A stretch of DNA of 64,000 bases from Typha latifolia (Eukaryota > Streptophyta > Magnoliopsida > Poales > Typhaceae): the NCBI GenBank assembly GCA_019914945.1, contig CM034103.1:11780001-11844000 (forward strand). Reading direction: 5' to 3'. The number at the start of each line of letters is the position of its first letter. Position 1 is the first letter of the stretch. The translations under genes were made by a program, and so were the position numbers. Shown piece after piece: positions 50,512 to 61,701 of this stretch. Under the pieces are notes generated by a model. The model worked only from the letters and a program-made list of their open reading frames with translations, ran no database searches and was not told the origin of the DNA.

Positions 50512-50577
<66 letters not shown>
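50512..50577. repeat. (TA)n microsatellite close to the lipid-transfer gene start
   Basis: About 66 bases of pure alternating TA ending 45 bp before the ATG at 50622. It replaces or includes the position where a TATA box would be expected, and is likely to vary in length between individuals. Confidence 0.95.
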
Positions 50578-50579
<2 letters not shown>

Positions 50580-50621
50580 ACCATGAGATGGTTTATTCGT
50601 AGATCACTGCAGTGTTAGCAT

Positions 50622-51073
50622 ATGGAGATCACCACCACCACTAATTGTCTCTACCTTGTTGGGCTGCTTCTGTTTGCAAGCATCACTGCGCCGGAGAAGG
50701 CCGACGGAGCTGGCGAATGTGGGAAGATTCCTGCAGACAGAATGGCGTTGAGGATGGCTCCATGCGCCGCTGCGTCGCAAAATGCTCGCGCCCCGGTGTC
50801 ATCTGGATGCTGCTCGGCGGTGCAGAAGCTGGGCAAGAGCCCGCGATGCCTCTGCGCCGTCATGCTGTCGGACGCCGCGAGGAAGGCCGGCACCACGCCC
50901 GCCGTTGCGATTACGATCCCAAAGCGCTGCAACATTGCTAAACGACCCATCGGCTATAAGTGTGGTGGTGAGTTTGTTCGTGTCAATGATGCCATTTTCT
51001 CCTCCACCAATGTTCTTAGTGTTTGTGGACTAAAGTTTTGGATTATTCTCCTGCAGGTTACACCTTACCTTGA
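50622..51073 (+). CDS. Secreted non-specific lipid-transfer protein (eight-Cys motif)
   Basis: Exon 1 (50622-50967) and a tiny exon 2 (51057-51073) give 120 residues. Residues 1 to about 29 form a signal peptide. The mature part has the eight-cysteine motif at Cys33, 48, 63, 64, 76, 78, 103 and 114 (C..C..CC..CXC..C..C), which makes four disulphides around a lipid tunnel. Conserved blocks are LAPCA-like RMAPCAAA, SSGCCSAVQKLG, RCLCAVMLS, ITIPKRCNIA and the ending GYKCGGYTLP, a type seen in LTP_2 (DIR1-like) proteins. Such proteins are apoplastic and move or sense lipids in cuticle formation or defence; the cargo is not predictable. Exon 2 encodes only the last five residues; reading through would give an unrelated tail, and the spliced form matches the family. 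The coding part is GC-rich. Confidence 0.88.
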
Positions 51074-52087
51074 AGATCGAGTACAAAGGTTCAGGGACGT
51101 CCATCTTATTGTTATATTATCTAGCTTCTATGGAGGTTTAAATAAGCTGATGATGTTGATTTCTTCTGAGTAAAAGTACTGTTTTGCAATTCAATAAGTT
51201 GCGTGAATACCATCACAAAGAAAAGCACATACACTGTTTGAGTTGGAAGCTTCCACGAAATACTCGTGAACCTTGGCGGTCTTATAGTTGAGTTGGAGAA
51301 GGTCAAATAATATATATACTCGAAGACAAACTAACCTTCTCGAATTGGGTTGAAGTAGTCAACATTAATTAATTGGCGCGCGCTAGGACTAGTTCAAGCT
51401 CACATATAATTTCTAATTCAAAATCTCTGGATGATGTGTACTCGCTGCGCTGTCTTCCATCGAAGGACTAATGAATAATTGACCTAAGACTCTCCCAACT
51501 ATCGTCAATCTTCGCATAAATCTTCTAAGTTATTTATGCCATATTAATCCATCCTTCCTCAAAGTGCTTTTCTCATTAATTATATATCCTCTTATTTTTT
51601 TTTAAAAAAAAAATTAAAAGAATAGTTATATAATTAATTTTTAGATACTCTTGTATATAGATTATAGAGCGAGCTCGAGCGGGATTGGAAATGAATGATT
51701 AGAATCCGAGCTGGTATTCCGTTGGAATGACGACGTGCGCGTTTAGCCTATTCCACTTCCACCCGTACTCTGAACCACGAACACCAAAGCCACGAATCAC
51801 ACAAATAAAAACTAATTTAATTAATCAATTAAATTCCCGGGTCAAACCACCAATATACCAACCCGTAATTAGACCCCCGCCATTCCCGTCCTTCCTCCTC
51901 CAGATCGTGCACACGGTTTGTTCCCATTTATTCATCTCAAACCTCGGTTTTTATGTGCCGAATTCCCGATAACCAACGTTTCATCCTCCTCCTCCGTCTT
52001 TGATCTCTTGGATTGGATTCTTCATTCGTTTGTTTGTTTAATTCCGTTTTGTTGTTGGTGCTGGTGATCGGATCTGGTTCAGGAGGT
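51074..52087. promoter_or_regulatory. Spacer and RABA1 upstream region
   Basis: About 1 kb between two plus-strand genes: the lipid-transfer 3' end, then the promoter and C/T-rich 5' UTR of RABA1 (about 51950-52087). The frame at 51121-51306 (-) has no domain. Confidence 0.5.
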
Positions 52088-53987
52088 ATGGCTCACCGGG
52101 TGGATCACGAGTACGACTACCTGTTCAAGATCGTGTTGATCGGTGATTCCGGCGTCGGCAAATCGAACATCCTCTCGAGATTCACGCGCAATGAGTTCTC
52201 CCTGGAGTCCAAGTCCACCATCGGCGTCGAATTCGCCACCAGAACTCTTCAGGTCTCTTCTCCTTTGATCCTCTTGCCTCCTTCCTCTTTGCTATGATGA
52301 GGGCGAAAGATGAGTTTTTTTATTTTTTTTTGTTTCTCGTTATTCGAGATTTTGTCTTTTTCTCTAGGTGCAGATAAGCAGGAAGGAGATGAAAAAAATG
52401 ACTTATTCCATTGTTTTCGTTGGATCTCAATATTCTTTAATTAAATTACTTAGCATTTAGTTTATAGTTCTAAAGGGAAATTGATTGATAACACTGTTTG
52501 GTATTAATGAATGTTGGGGTTCCTTATAGTTGTTTCATTTGAATGGCGTAGACATGCTAATGTCATTGTCTTTGTAATGGTTAAGCATGCTTGCTTTTTT
52601 AGTGCATTTTGTTTATATAAAGCTGATCGTGAACCTTAGTGGCCTATTTAGTTTAAGGATTTATTCCTAGAATAAGGAGATGCATTTTGATTGTGATATG
52701 GAGTTTCATAATATTCCCACAAACTCATGCTCGTCCAATGGGTTTCAGAGTAGTTAGGAAAAGGAGGATTGTGATACATGATTCTTCCCGCCCCCCCTTT
52801 ATCCTGTTGGCATCTCATCAAAACGTAATCTTTTTTATTGATCTTGGAAGATTGTGAGTCTGTTTTACGTGGCATGTGCTTTTCTCCTCTGTTAATCATA
52901 GTTATTACCATTTTCTTCGGCTTTTTGTATGAATCTCTGACTATGGTGTAATATCCATGGCCAATTTAACAAATGTGATTCTGTAATCAGATGGATATCT
53001 ACTAACTTTATCTCAAATGGTCCGCATGCTTTCCTCCTCTGTTAATCATGGTTATACTATTTTCTTCGGCTTTATCATATGAGTTCAGAGAATTCATCTT
53101 GGTTCTCTTAATCTCTAATCACTTTCCGCTGTCTCCTTTCTTTCTTTCTCTTTCTCTTTCTTTTATGTTTCAACGTTTCTTTAGCATATTGTTTGACCTC
53201 TTTTAATCATTTGGGATACAATCATACTAACATATGTATTCCCCTTAAGCTAGTTATAATGAAATCCGAGAAACTTGTGTGCTCTTAAAAGAATTTCATG
53301 ATGCGGGTAGTAGATATAGTCTACTAGAAACAAAGGCCTTAATATATCATAACATGAAGTATGCAGCATGAGTGCCTTGAGACATTCTGTTACACTCAAT
53401 AAAAGATTAATTCGTCATACTAGTCAAGAAAAATCTTAATGTTATTGATGCTTTCCTACTATTGCAATATGTGTAAAATTAATTCAGCAATCATTGAACA
53501 GATAGAGGGGAAAACAATCAAGGCACAGATATGGGACACTGCCGGTCAAGAGAGGTACCGTGCTATCACAAGTGCTTATTACAGGGGTGCGGTGGGAGCT
53601 CTTCTCGTCTACGACATAACGAAGAGCCAAACTTTTGAGAACATCCAGAGGTGGCTCCGTGAACTTCGAGACCATGCAGACTCCAACATTGTCATCATGA
53701 TGATTGGTAACAAGTCTGACTTGAACCATCTAAGATCAGTTTCAGAGGATGAGGCTCAAGGATTGGCAGAGAAAGAAGGGCTTTCCTTCCTCGAAACATC
53801 AGCATTGGAATCAGTCAACATTGAGAAGGCATTTCAGACTATTCTGTCCCAGATCTATCACATAACGAGTAAGAAAGCTCTTGCTGCCCAAGAGGCAGCA
53901 GGAACAACTGGGACCCAGTTTCAAGGGACTACCATCAATGTAGCTGATTCATCTGGAAACTCAAGGAGAACATGCTGCTCTACTTAG
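52088..53987 (+). CDS. RABA1: RABA1-class (Rab11) small GTPase
   Basis: Two exons, 52088-52252 and 53502-53987, give 216 residues. Motifs in order are G1 GDSGVGKS (19-26), the switch I region [10 protein letters not shown]3 WDTAGQE (66-72), NKSD (125-128), ETSAL, and the C-terminal CCST with the two Cys for geranylgeranylation. [23 protein letters not shown] identifies the Rab11/RABA clade. RABA1 proteins mark trans-Golgi/recycling endosomes and drive secretion to the plasma membrane and growing wall. The intron position after TRTLQ is the conserved RABA one; exon 2 starts at 53502 ([11 protein letters not shown]) rather than at the longer open frame beginning 53439. The 3' flank is the left boundary of the lectin duplication. 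Confidence 0.95.
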
Positions 53988-54437
53988 GTGATTGCCTTTC
54001 ACAGGGATGAGGGATCTTGCACCCAATTAGATGATGTGTAGATTACTTTCTATTGTGCTGTTGTGTGATTCTGGAGGCTGTGGATGGGAGTTCTTATTCA
54101 GGAAGAAAAGTATTTCATTCTTAGAATATTAGATAACTTGCATAGTGCAGATTTCATTTTACTTGTATCTTGTTATTCGTGGGAAGCACTTTTCTGTTAC
54201 AAAGCACTTGGAAATAATGTGGTGACTTGTTTTGTATTCTTGAAAATTTCTAACATTACAATGAGACTCTTTCTTATACAACATTCTACGATTTGTCAGG
54301 AAAATTACTATTTCGTCTTTAGATCCTCTTTATATCAGAGTATTTACATTGTTTCCATCAGCTCCCAGAATTCTTGAGGACGGGCTTCAATTTTGAAGGA
54401 GCTCTATGCCTGCAGAGTGTGTTTGGCTGCCTTACAA

Positions 54438-54578
54438 GCTTCTCTTTCTCTGTGCTTGTTGCATAAATCCAGATGGCCTCTTTACTTTCTTTGCTATAAC
54501 CTGCTCAATTTGGCTTCTGCAGGTTCTTTAGATGTGAGGGATTATATTATTCTTGCTTACATGATTGGTAGATAAGCT
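54438..54578 (+). repeat. Left boundary repeat of the lectin duplication (copy 1)
   Basis: Starts TCTCTTTCTCTGTGCTTGTT near 54440 and ends with ATGATTGGTAGAT. It recurs at 57118-57280 with a few changes and a short insertion, marking the edges of a roughly 2.7-kb unit that contains lectin 1. Confidence 0.9.
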
Positions 54579-56030
54579 TGTTACGATATTCTTTTTATTA
54601 ATTTATAGATAATTACTAAGTTGTGCGGCTTATTTATGGACGGTCCCGAATCTTCGCATCTATTATATATTAAGCTTGTAACCATTTTATTAGAATTAAA
54701 TAATTTTTTGTTTACCAATGGACTTTTCCCTTGAAAAAGATTCGAGGAAAGAAGGGTCTTTTTCGTGTAAGATATGAAAATATTGATTGGAGCTATCGAA
54801 ATGGGCAAAACAGATTGAGATTTGGCGTGATCTAACTCTTTGGATTATTTGGGCGTGTCATTGGATGAGTATCTACTTTAATCATACGGGTTCCTCTAAT
54901 TAATCTTCGGATAAAATTAGGGCAGTCGAATCCTCGCCAGCTCCTCCTTGGAAACTAACTATATACTTAGGAATAGATGTACATATTGGAGCCCATTTGG
55001 ACATTTTATTACTGTTTACAAATAAAAACATATATGACATCATGCCATGTTGTATAAAAGATCCCCAAACGATAAGAAGAGTGCCACGTTTAACGGTTGG
55101 TTTATTGAGTATTATCCTCGCTCTTGATGATTATAAAACTAGTACAGTTTCAAAAGTTATTTCAAAAGTACTATATTTATTGTCATCTCAGCACTACAGT
55201 TGAATTATTGTCTTAATTCTTAATAAGATTATCCGAAAGAAAAATACTTATCAATAGAAATAATTTAGTTTAACCTCAGACTAAATCGTTGCTCTATGTA
55301 TAGGATAAACAAGTATTTTAGTAAATATGAATAGAAAAGTATTGTATTCAATCACGAGAATGGGTTTTTTTTTTTTTTTCCTGAGATAATAATCTTTCAC
55401 CTGGTGTTAGTTAAGTTGACAAAAGGTATAGTAATTTTGGAATAACTTTTAAAACTATAGTATTTTTGGAATAACTTTTAAATTTATAGTAATTTTGAAA
55501 CTTAAAGCTATGCTAAAAACTCTTTGGTTTATCCACAACAAAATCCTAAAGATTATAAAATGGATTTGATTTACCTACCCTGATTTAATATCTGACAGTG
55601 AACATATTGGCACTTCTTAATCGCATTAATTAATTGAGCAGTATATGGATATTTCGGACAGCCCTGTATGTTTATCCTATCTATTCCTCATCATATGAAT
55701 TCTTGCTAGAAAGTAAATAGTTTTACAACCAAACGTTTTTCTTTCTTCACTATTAAGCTACAATGCATAAGAGCTAGGTATTGAAACCTCAGTACAATTA
55801 CTTTTTATTTATTTTTATCATTGAAATTAACCTCGATACAATAATTGACGTTGTTGAAAGGTCACACCCGATTCAGAACATGCTAGACATAGTTGCGTCC
55901 ACCTCTAGCTTACTCATTTAAGAACATGCTAGACGGCAATTAATCTACTTCAAGAAATATCATCCAAGTTCTATCCTCCCAAATCTTACGATAAGTGCAC
56001 ATATCCTACGTAAAAACTCCTCTCCTCCCT

Positions 56031-56040
56031 CTATAAATAC
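56031..56040 (+). promoter_or_regulatory. TATA box of lectin 1
   Basis: CTATAAATAC about 65 bp before the ATG, preceded by the C/T-rich CTCCTCTCCTCC. The same block stands before lectin 2. Confidence 0.8.
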
Positions 56041-56104
56041 AAGGCTTTTTAAGTACCCCGATATCAATGCAATTGGCATAAGTCGATCGACAACCATATA
56101 TACA

Positions 56105-56608
56105 ATGGCAACCAGTAGTACTTGTCCACTCTCCCTCGCCTCCCTCCCCATCCTTCTGGCCATCCTCGCCCTCCTCGCGGCACCTTGCTCGGCCTCCAAC
56201 GTCCTGTTCTCGGGCAACACCCTTACTGCAGGCGAATCCCTCACACAGGGAAGCTACACTTTTATCATTCAGAATGATTGCAATCTAGTGTTGTACGACA
56301 GTGGCAAAGCCGTATGGGCTTCCGGGACGTCTGGCCAAGGCGCCGGGTGCCGGCTCGACATGCAGAGCGACGGCAACCTCGTCATCTACAACCGCAATAA
56401 CAATCCTGTGTGGGCTAGTAACACTAACATAGGTCAGGGGAGCTATTACCTTGTGCTCCAGAGTGATAGGAATGCGGTGATCTATGCAACTAAGGGTGCA
56501 ATTTGGGCTACGGGCACAAATATTAGGGGAACTGCTGATGTTGTTATAATATCTAAGAACTCAACTGCTCATGCTGTGGTTGCAGATGCTGCAGCAGGCC
56601 TGAATTAA
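56105..56608 (+). CDS. Mannose-binding GNA-type lectin 1, secreted
   Basis: An intronless frame of 167 residues. Residues 1-30 are a hydrophobic signal peptide ending CSA. The mature B-lectin domain (beta-prism II) carries three intact sugar-binding motifs QxDxNxVxY: QNDCNLVLY (56-64), QSDGNLVIY (87-95) and QSDRNAVIY (119-127). Cys59 and Cys82 form the family's conserved disulphide. After the domain a C-terminal extension (SKNSTAHAVVADAAAGLN) contains a possible N-glycosylation site and resembles the propeptide that directs these lectins to the vacuole in some monocots. Members bind terminal mannose and serve as storage or defence proteins. With all three motifs kept, full sugar binding is expected. 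A near copy follows at 60814. Confidence 0.95.
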   Translation: MATSSTCPLSLASLPILLAILALLAAPCSASNVLFSGNTLTAGESLTQGSYTFIIQNDCNLVLYDSGKAVWASGTSGQGAGCRLDMQSDGNLVIYNRNNNPVWASNTNIGQGSYYLVLQSDRNAVIYATKGAIWATGTNIRGTADVVIISKNSTAHAVVADAAAGLN

Positions 56609-57117
56609 TGGGAAGATCACCATGGAATGATGTTGTGAGGAGTGGATATGTATTAAGAGTAATAAGCGCTGTTAAGCGCGAGTATGTCAATCTAATTAAC
56701 GTTCTGTATTGTGCTTAAAAAGATATTTCTGCAAATATTATTTCGTAACTACTCTTCTCAAGAAACTAAAGATGATAGAGAACGGTGGACTTAATCTTTA
56801 ATATTTTAAAAAGTTTAAGCTCATCGTACATAAAACAGTGGATTGGTCTCTCTAAACACAATTGTTAAGCCAACGGTTATATATGTAAAGGTCTTTGCTT
56901 GCATGATAGTATTAAAGGTATGATATAACAGCTTATATATGTATGTATATATGCACTTGGCAGGATGAACCTTTGCATTAATTCTCTGCTAGATGATTAC
57001 ATTGCAATTAGATTAGCTTCAAAGAAGAGTATTTATTACTTTTAGTTGAAACTAAGATAGGAGATTCCGAGAATAACCAATATTCTGATGACAACAAAGG
57101 AGGTGGATGCCTTGGTA

Positions 57118-57280
57118 GCTTCTCTTTCTCTGTGCTTGTTGCATAAATCCAGATGTGATGTCAAACTCTACAAAATATCGGTCTCCTTTACTTTCCTTGC
57201 TATAACTTGCTTAATTTGGCTTCTGTAAGTTCTTTAGATGTGAGGGATTACACGATTCTTGCTTACGTGATTGGTAGATT
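57118..57280 (+). repeat. Left boundary repeat of the lectin duplication (copy 2)
   Basis: Second copy of 54438-54578, with a roughly 22-base insertion after AAATCCAGATG. It shows that the duplicated unit began in the RABA1 3' flank although no RABA1 coding sequence was copied. Confidence 0.9.
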
Positions 57281-58499
57281 GAGCATGCTTATCATCAACG
57301 TTCGTAAGTCATAAAAAGACAATGTTACAAGCAGTCACCACCTTATGCTTATAGAAGTCCACTTCCTCTTTGTATCTTTTTGGACTGGAATTGGCAGTAC
57401 TTAATCTTTCAGCATATATGGTTCATCTTGAAGTACAAGGTAAGAGGGAACAAAGTACAAAACTGATGCTAAGTTGTACTACTATTGAGAACGTATTCTT
57501 TCCTGCTAGCTGCTTCATCTTCGACCATAAACTATTGTTCAACTTTTAAGAAAACTCCTGTGTGATGATGTATTAATAATGGATTGTCTTTTTATTCTCA
57601 TACTGTTCTCCGTTTGCTCTCCCACTGTGGTGGGCCAGATCAAGAAGCTGGGGAGGAATAGGAGCAACTTCTCTATTCCAACTTAAGCGTTCTAATTTAG
57701 CATCTTCCATGATTTTATCTTCCCTAACCAATCTTATCCGAAACTGATGAGGCTTATTGGCTAGACTTTGTTTGAGCTCGATGATGGTTTGCCAAGGACT
57801 TAAACTGGAGAAGATTAATGTGTATCTTTTATTGGCTTCTGGCTACTATTCATGCAGTACTGAACTTGTGTTGGTTTGTGTATTTAATTAGCATGTAAGT
57901 ATTCCTACGAGAGTGTGCAGAGAAGCATGGGGACGGCTAGCTAACTCCTACTAATGGTGTCTAATTAATTTGCCTTGTTTTGCCAATAAATAACATGCAT
58001 TCTATTCATCTGATAGTAGGCTAAGACACCCAATTTTAATTCCAGATGGGCTAAATAGGAGTGTCGAACATGACACGATCGAGTTTCATTTGCTTGGCAG
58101 GGTGAACCTTACACTAGTTATCCATTAGATGACTCCATTGCAATCGCAGTAGCCTCAACGATGAAGGCACTGCAACTCCAGGTTATTTCTCCTTCCAAAC
58201 AACAATAATGTTGCTCCCAAACACGAGAGGTGACCACGGTGAGGGGGACAGCGACTCGAGTCACAACGGAGGAGGAAGACGATGAAGAACTCAGCTCGCA
58301 TTGATGGAGAAGAGGAGGAGAAGAGATCGAGCTCGGTTGCAGTAGTGAACGCAGTAATGGAGAAGAGGAGGAGAGGAATGAGAGATTAGGGATTTTAGGG
58401 CTTTTTGTGGAGGAGGCGGTAATGAGCAAAGTGAAATGGGGGTTTATTTTCTGATTCGGATCCGGATATGAATCCGGTACTCGACTAATATTCGCTCCA

Positions 58500-58894
58500 T
58501 TTGCATATATTATTTTAAGTATTTAGCATTTAATAAATGCCAGTAATTATTTGGGGTACTCGGCATTTGTTATTGCCGGTAAATAGGTATTTCTAATTTT
58601 ACAGGCATTTATAAAATTCTGGAAATTATTTGGGGTACTCCGACATTTGTTAATGCCGGTAAATAGGTTATTTCTATTTTTACCGGCATTTATAAAATGT
58701 CAAAAATTATAAAGGACATATAAGGTATTTTGCAATATTTATAAATGCCGGTATAATTTAGAAACTGCGATATTTTATGCATAATTAATGGCATTTAAGA
58801 AAATGTCACTCAAATAGTACCTGTGCCGTCAGCTAATAATAAATGCTGGTGAAAGTTACTATTAGTGGCATTATCAATCAAATTTTTTATAGTG
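58500..58894. mobile_element. CACTA-like element end with subterminal repeats
   Basis: A segment of about 78 bp (ATTTGGGGTACTC, ATGCCGGTAAATAGG, GCATTTATAAA) is repeated nearly two and a half times at 58527-58710. The block ends at 58894 with TATAGTG, i.e. CACTATA on the other strand, the terminal signature of CACTA (En/Spm) DNA transposons. Its last roughly 140 bases are an inverted match to 61706-61850. Confidence 0.65.
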
Positions 58895-59870
58895 ATGGTT
58901 ATCTTAGTTGAAAGAAATGAATACTCTAAGAATACCGCCCTCCACCGAAGAGCGTTTTCTTCCTATGAGACCTTTCTCCCAATTAGCTTCTTTTCCTCTT
59001 CCCATATTACTCTCTCCTTTTCTTTTCTAATCCTCGGTGGCTTCCCAGCCTACATTCTCTTCTTCCTCTCCCCCCCTGCCCCCACCGAAAAGCGTTTTCT
59101 TCCTATGAGGCCTCTCTTCCAATTGGCTTCTTTTCCTCCTCCCATATTACTCTCTCTCTCCTTTTCTTTTCTAATCCTCGGTGACTTTCTAGCCTACATT
59201 CTCTTCTTCCCATGCTCAAACCCTTCCTCTTCGGTGGTCTCAAGTTTCAACTATGATTTGAGGATTTAGGAACATCTTGGTGCCTTCTCCATTGGAATAT
59301 TTACGATAGGTGGATTTTTATTTTCCCCTATATCCCGGGTTTATTGTTACTTTACTTTCACGACTTGCTTTGCCACTCTTATAACTAGTATATGTATCTG
59401 TGGTCACTGTAGCTAGCTTCCTCTTTGTGCCAACAATGTTGTGCATGTTTACTGTTTACAGTGGTTGTAACAGAGCCAGAGCCGCTGGACATCGGGCCCT
59501 TTGGCCTACAATGTCATCAGATTGTGTTTTGTAATGTAAAATCCCCTAAGTCCATTTTTGGGCTTCTTACAATATTTTCTCTTTATTAAGTTATAAATGA
59601 TTAACTTGTACCAATTTCATCATTGGAACTACTAAAGCTCTTGACTCATAGACTCACAGTCTTTTCGATTAAGAAAAAAAAGAAGAGGAATAAAAAGGAG
59701 AGAGTATTTTTTGCAAAATAATTAGAAAGATTGGAACTATCGAGATTGTTTGTTAGGCAAAAACATATTACGATTTAGATCATTTGGTCGTGTCATCAGA
59801 TGAGCATATCTAACGACTCTAATTGTGTGAGTTCCTCCTTGCAACATGTATGCTTTGGAATTGATGTAGG

Positions 59871-59942
59871 AATTGCAACATATATTTGTACATTTTTAGT
59901 GATATTTTATGACTACCGGTATAGCCTGCATTTCATGTGGTG
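59871..59942. mobile_element. Short relic of a second CACTA terminus
   Basis: About 72 bp resembling the terminus at 63592 (TTTAGTGATATTTTATGAC, ACCGGTATAGCC), ending in a degenerate GTGGTG. It is flanked by two copies of GAGTTCCTYCTTGCAACAT (59829 and 59949). Confidence 0.65.
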
Positions 59943-60733
59943 TCACTGAGTTCCTTCTTGCAACATATATGCTTTGGAATTGATGTAGAAGTTGTAGGAT
60001 AATAATATACGATCGATGTGCAGTCAATTTGGATATTTTATCTCAAAAATGCTACCTCACATGGGTCAATTTCACTATTTTACAAACGCAAAAAAAAAAG
60101 ACCTCGTGTATCATGTATGTAGTACAAAAGAGATTCCCAAAGGATAAGAAGAGACAGGCGTTCATTGATTGGTTTATGGACAACAATTAATATCCAAACA
60201 TTTCATTTCAAAATGGGTCTGATTCACACCTACGCTGATTTTCTAACAAAGAACATATTGGCACGTTGATAATTTTGCATGGATTGATATTACGTGGCGC
60301 CACGACAGCCTTGTTTTCCACTCTCTTGTTCAATTATTGCGACAATTTACAACTGATTAATTTGGGATCAATTGTACATGATAAATATATATATATATAT
60401 ATTAAATTTTTAGTACATCTGCATCAATTTGAATCCAAATCATTCTTTGTCGCATATGTGTAGTAGTTGACGGGAATAGTACGTCACACCTCACTGCAAT
60501 AATTGAGCTAATTAAGAACACAGACGATAATATAGTGCTGTTAAAGATAGCTCTTGAGCTCGATTTTTTTTTTTTTGTGACTCTGCTTGATCGAGCTCGG
60601 TTCAAATTAGTATATCTATTTAGTTTTATGATATATATTAATATGCTGTAGCATAGCTTAGCTCAACCCCAACTAGTTTATAAAATAAATATCATCCCAA
60701 GTTCTATCCTCCCAAATAGTTATACAATTAATG

Positions 60734-60739
60734 CACGTG
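60734..60739 (+). promoter_or_regulatory. G-box upstream of lectin 2
   Basis: CACGTG inside GCACGTGC, 75 bp before the ATG. G-boxes bind bZIP/bHLH factors. Lectin 1 lacks it at the matching place, where GTGCACATAT stands. Confidence 0.55.
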
Positions 60740-60766
60740 CCAAAGGTAAAAGCTCCTCTCCTCCCT

Positions 60767-60776
60767 CTATAAATAC
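60767..60776 (+). promoter_or_regulatory. TATA box of lectin 2
   Basis: CTATAAATAC in the same C/T-rich context as lectin 1, about 38-47 bp before the ATG. Confidence 0.8.
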
Positions 60777-60813
60777 AAGGCCTCTCAATGCAACTTTGCA
60801 TAGCCACAACACA

Positions 60814-61329
60814 ATGGCAACTATTACTACTCCACTCTCCCTCTCCTCCCACCTCATCCTCGCGGCCATCCTCGCCCTCCTTGCACCAGCTTGCTTAGCC
60901 GACAACATCCTATACTCGGGCAGCAGCCTTTACGCAGGCCAATCTCTCACGGAGGGAAACTACCGCTTCTCCATGCAAACGGATTGCAATCTAGTGTTGT
61001 ATGATTATGGCAATCCCATTTGGGCTTCGCAGACGTCTGGCCGCGGCTCCGGCTGTCGGCTCGACATGCAGAGAGACGGCAATCTCGTCATCTACGATGC
61101 CAGTAACAATGCTAGGTGGGCTAGTGGCACTAATAAGGGTAATGGGAACTATGTCCTTGTGCTCCAGAGAGATAGGAATGTGGTGATCTACGGAGGTGCA
61201 TTATGGTCCACTGGCACGAATATTAGAGGGACTGTTGATGTTGTTATATCTAAGAACTCAACTGCTCCTGTTGTGGTTGTAGATGCTATAGCAGAAGTGA
61301 ACAATAGGAAGATCGCCATGGTAGTCTAA
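60814..61329 (+). CDS. Mannose-binding GNA-type lectin 2, secreted
   Basis: An intronless frame of 171 residues, the tandem paralog of lectin 1. The signal peptide is 1-29, ending CLA. The three sugar motifs are intact: QTDCNLVLY (55-63), QRDGNLVIY (86-94) and QRDRNVVIY (118-126), with Cys58/Cys81 for the disulphide. The extension SKNSTAPVVVVDAIAEVNN continues through RKIAMVV, about ten residues longer than in lectin 1 because the stop has shifted. More Arg in the binding loops makes it more basic than its neighbour. The in-frame TTG six codons upstream is not used; ATG 60814 matches lectin 1. It sits between two inward-facing CACTA-type ends. Confidence 0.95.
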   Translation: MATITTPLSLSSHLILAAILALLAPACLADNILYSGSSLYAGQSLTEGNYRFSMQTDCNLVLYDYGNPIWASQTSGRGSGCRLDMQRDGNLVIYDASNNARWASGTNKGNGNYVLVLQRDRNVVIYGGALWSTGTNIRGTVDVVISKNSTAPVVVVDAIAEVNNRKIAMVV

Positions 61330-61701
61330 TTTAGAATGATGCTGTGATGAGCAGATGTTTTAAGATTATAAATAAGTGCTATTAGGCACGAGTATGTTAA
61401 TCTAATTAATCTTCTGTACTGTGCTCAATTAGATTTGTTTACAATATTTCTTAACTACCTTGTCTAAAAACTAGCATTTGTTGGTTAACTTGGTTGAAGA
61501 ATGACCCTGTCCATAAATTAGAGATCATTTATTTACGATTTATAGCCAAACACTACCTAAATCTATTATAATTAATTCCATGTTCAATATTTTTATGATA
61601 TTATTAAACTATCATTGCTTTTTATATACATTTGCTGAAATTTTTTTTACCACAGACACCGTTGCAAAAACTTTTTTTTTTTTTTTTTCATTTTAAAGCT
61701 T

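Larger units (their letters stand above)
48817..50621. other. Spacer between UGT and lipid-transfer protein genes
   Basis: UGT promoter side on the left, then AT-rich sequence. It contains the truncated UGT copy (49490-49835) and, at the right end, a long TA repeat next to the lipid-transfer gene. Around 49140-49230 a phrase containing CATAAACTAATTATAAACAT occurs twice. Nothing else is supportable. Confidence 0.55.
53988..56104. promoter_or_regulatory. RABA1 3' flank and lectin 1 upstream region
   Basis: Holds the RABA1 3' UTR, then sequence copied in later lectin units. 54438-54578 is repeated at 57118-57280. 54838-55110 and 55560-55660 are similar to 59770-60200 and 60220-60310. The small frames at 54084-54575 have no domain. 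Confidence 0.65.
56609..60813. repeat. Lectin 1-lectin 2 spacer: duplicated flanks plus CACTA remains
   Basis: About 4.2 kb. It includes the 3' flank of lectin 1, the second copy of the RABA1-flank repeat (57118-57280) and a 70-base segment near 56955-57020 repeated at 58091-58160. A CACTA-type end region lies at 58500-58894. The lectin 2 upstream region (59770-60780) resembles that of lectin 1. The frames at 58118-58429 (-) and 58865-59269 (+) are low-complexity sequence without a domain. Confidence 0.7.

Noticed and set aside
53439..53501. RABA1 exon 2 extended upstream to the first in-frame codon
   Set aside because: The acceptor before 53502 joins exactly to the TRTLQ exon at the conserved RABA intron position; the extension would add unrelated residues.
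58118..58429. Ser/Leu-rich minus-strand frame near the CACTA remains
   Set aside because: Low-complexity translation of a GAGGAG-rich stretch within transposon-derived sequence.
58527..58710. Spaced repeats resembling a CRISPR-like array
   Set aside because: The units are contiguous, diverged tandem copies of about 78 bp next to a CACTA end, with no repeat-spacer structure, and the genome is a plant.
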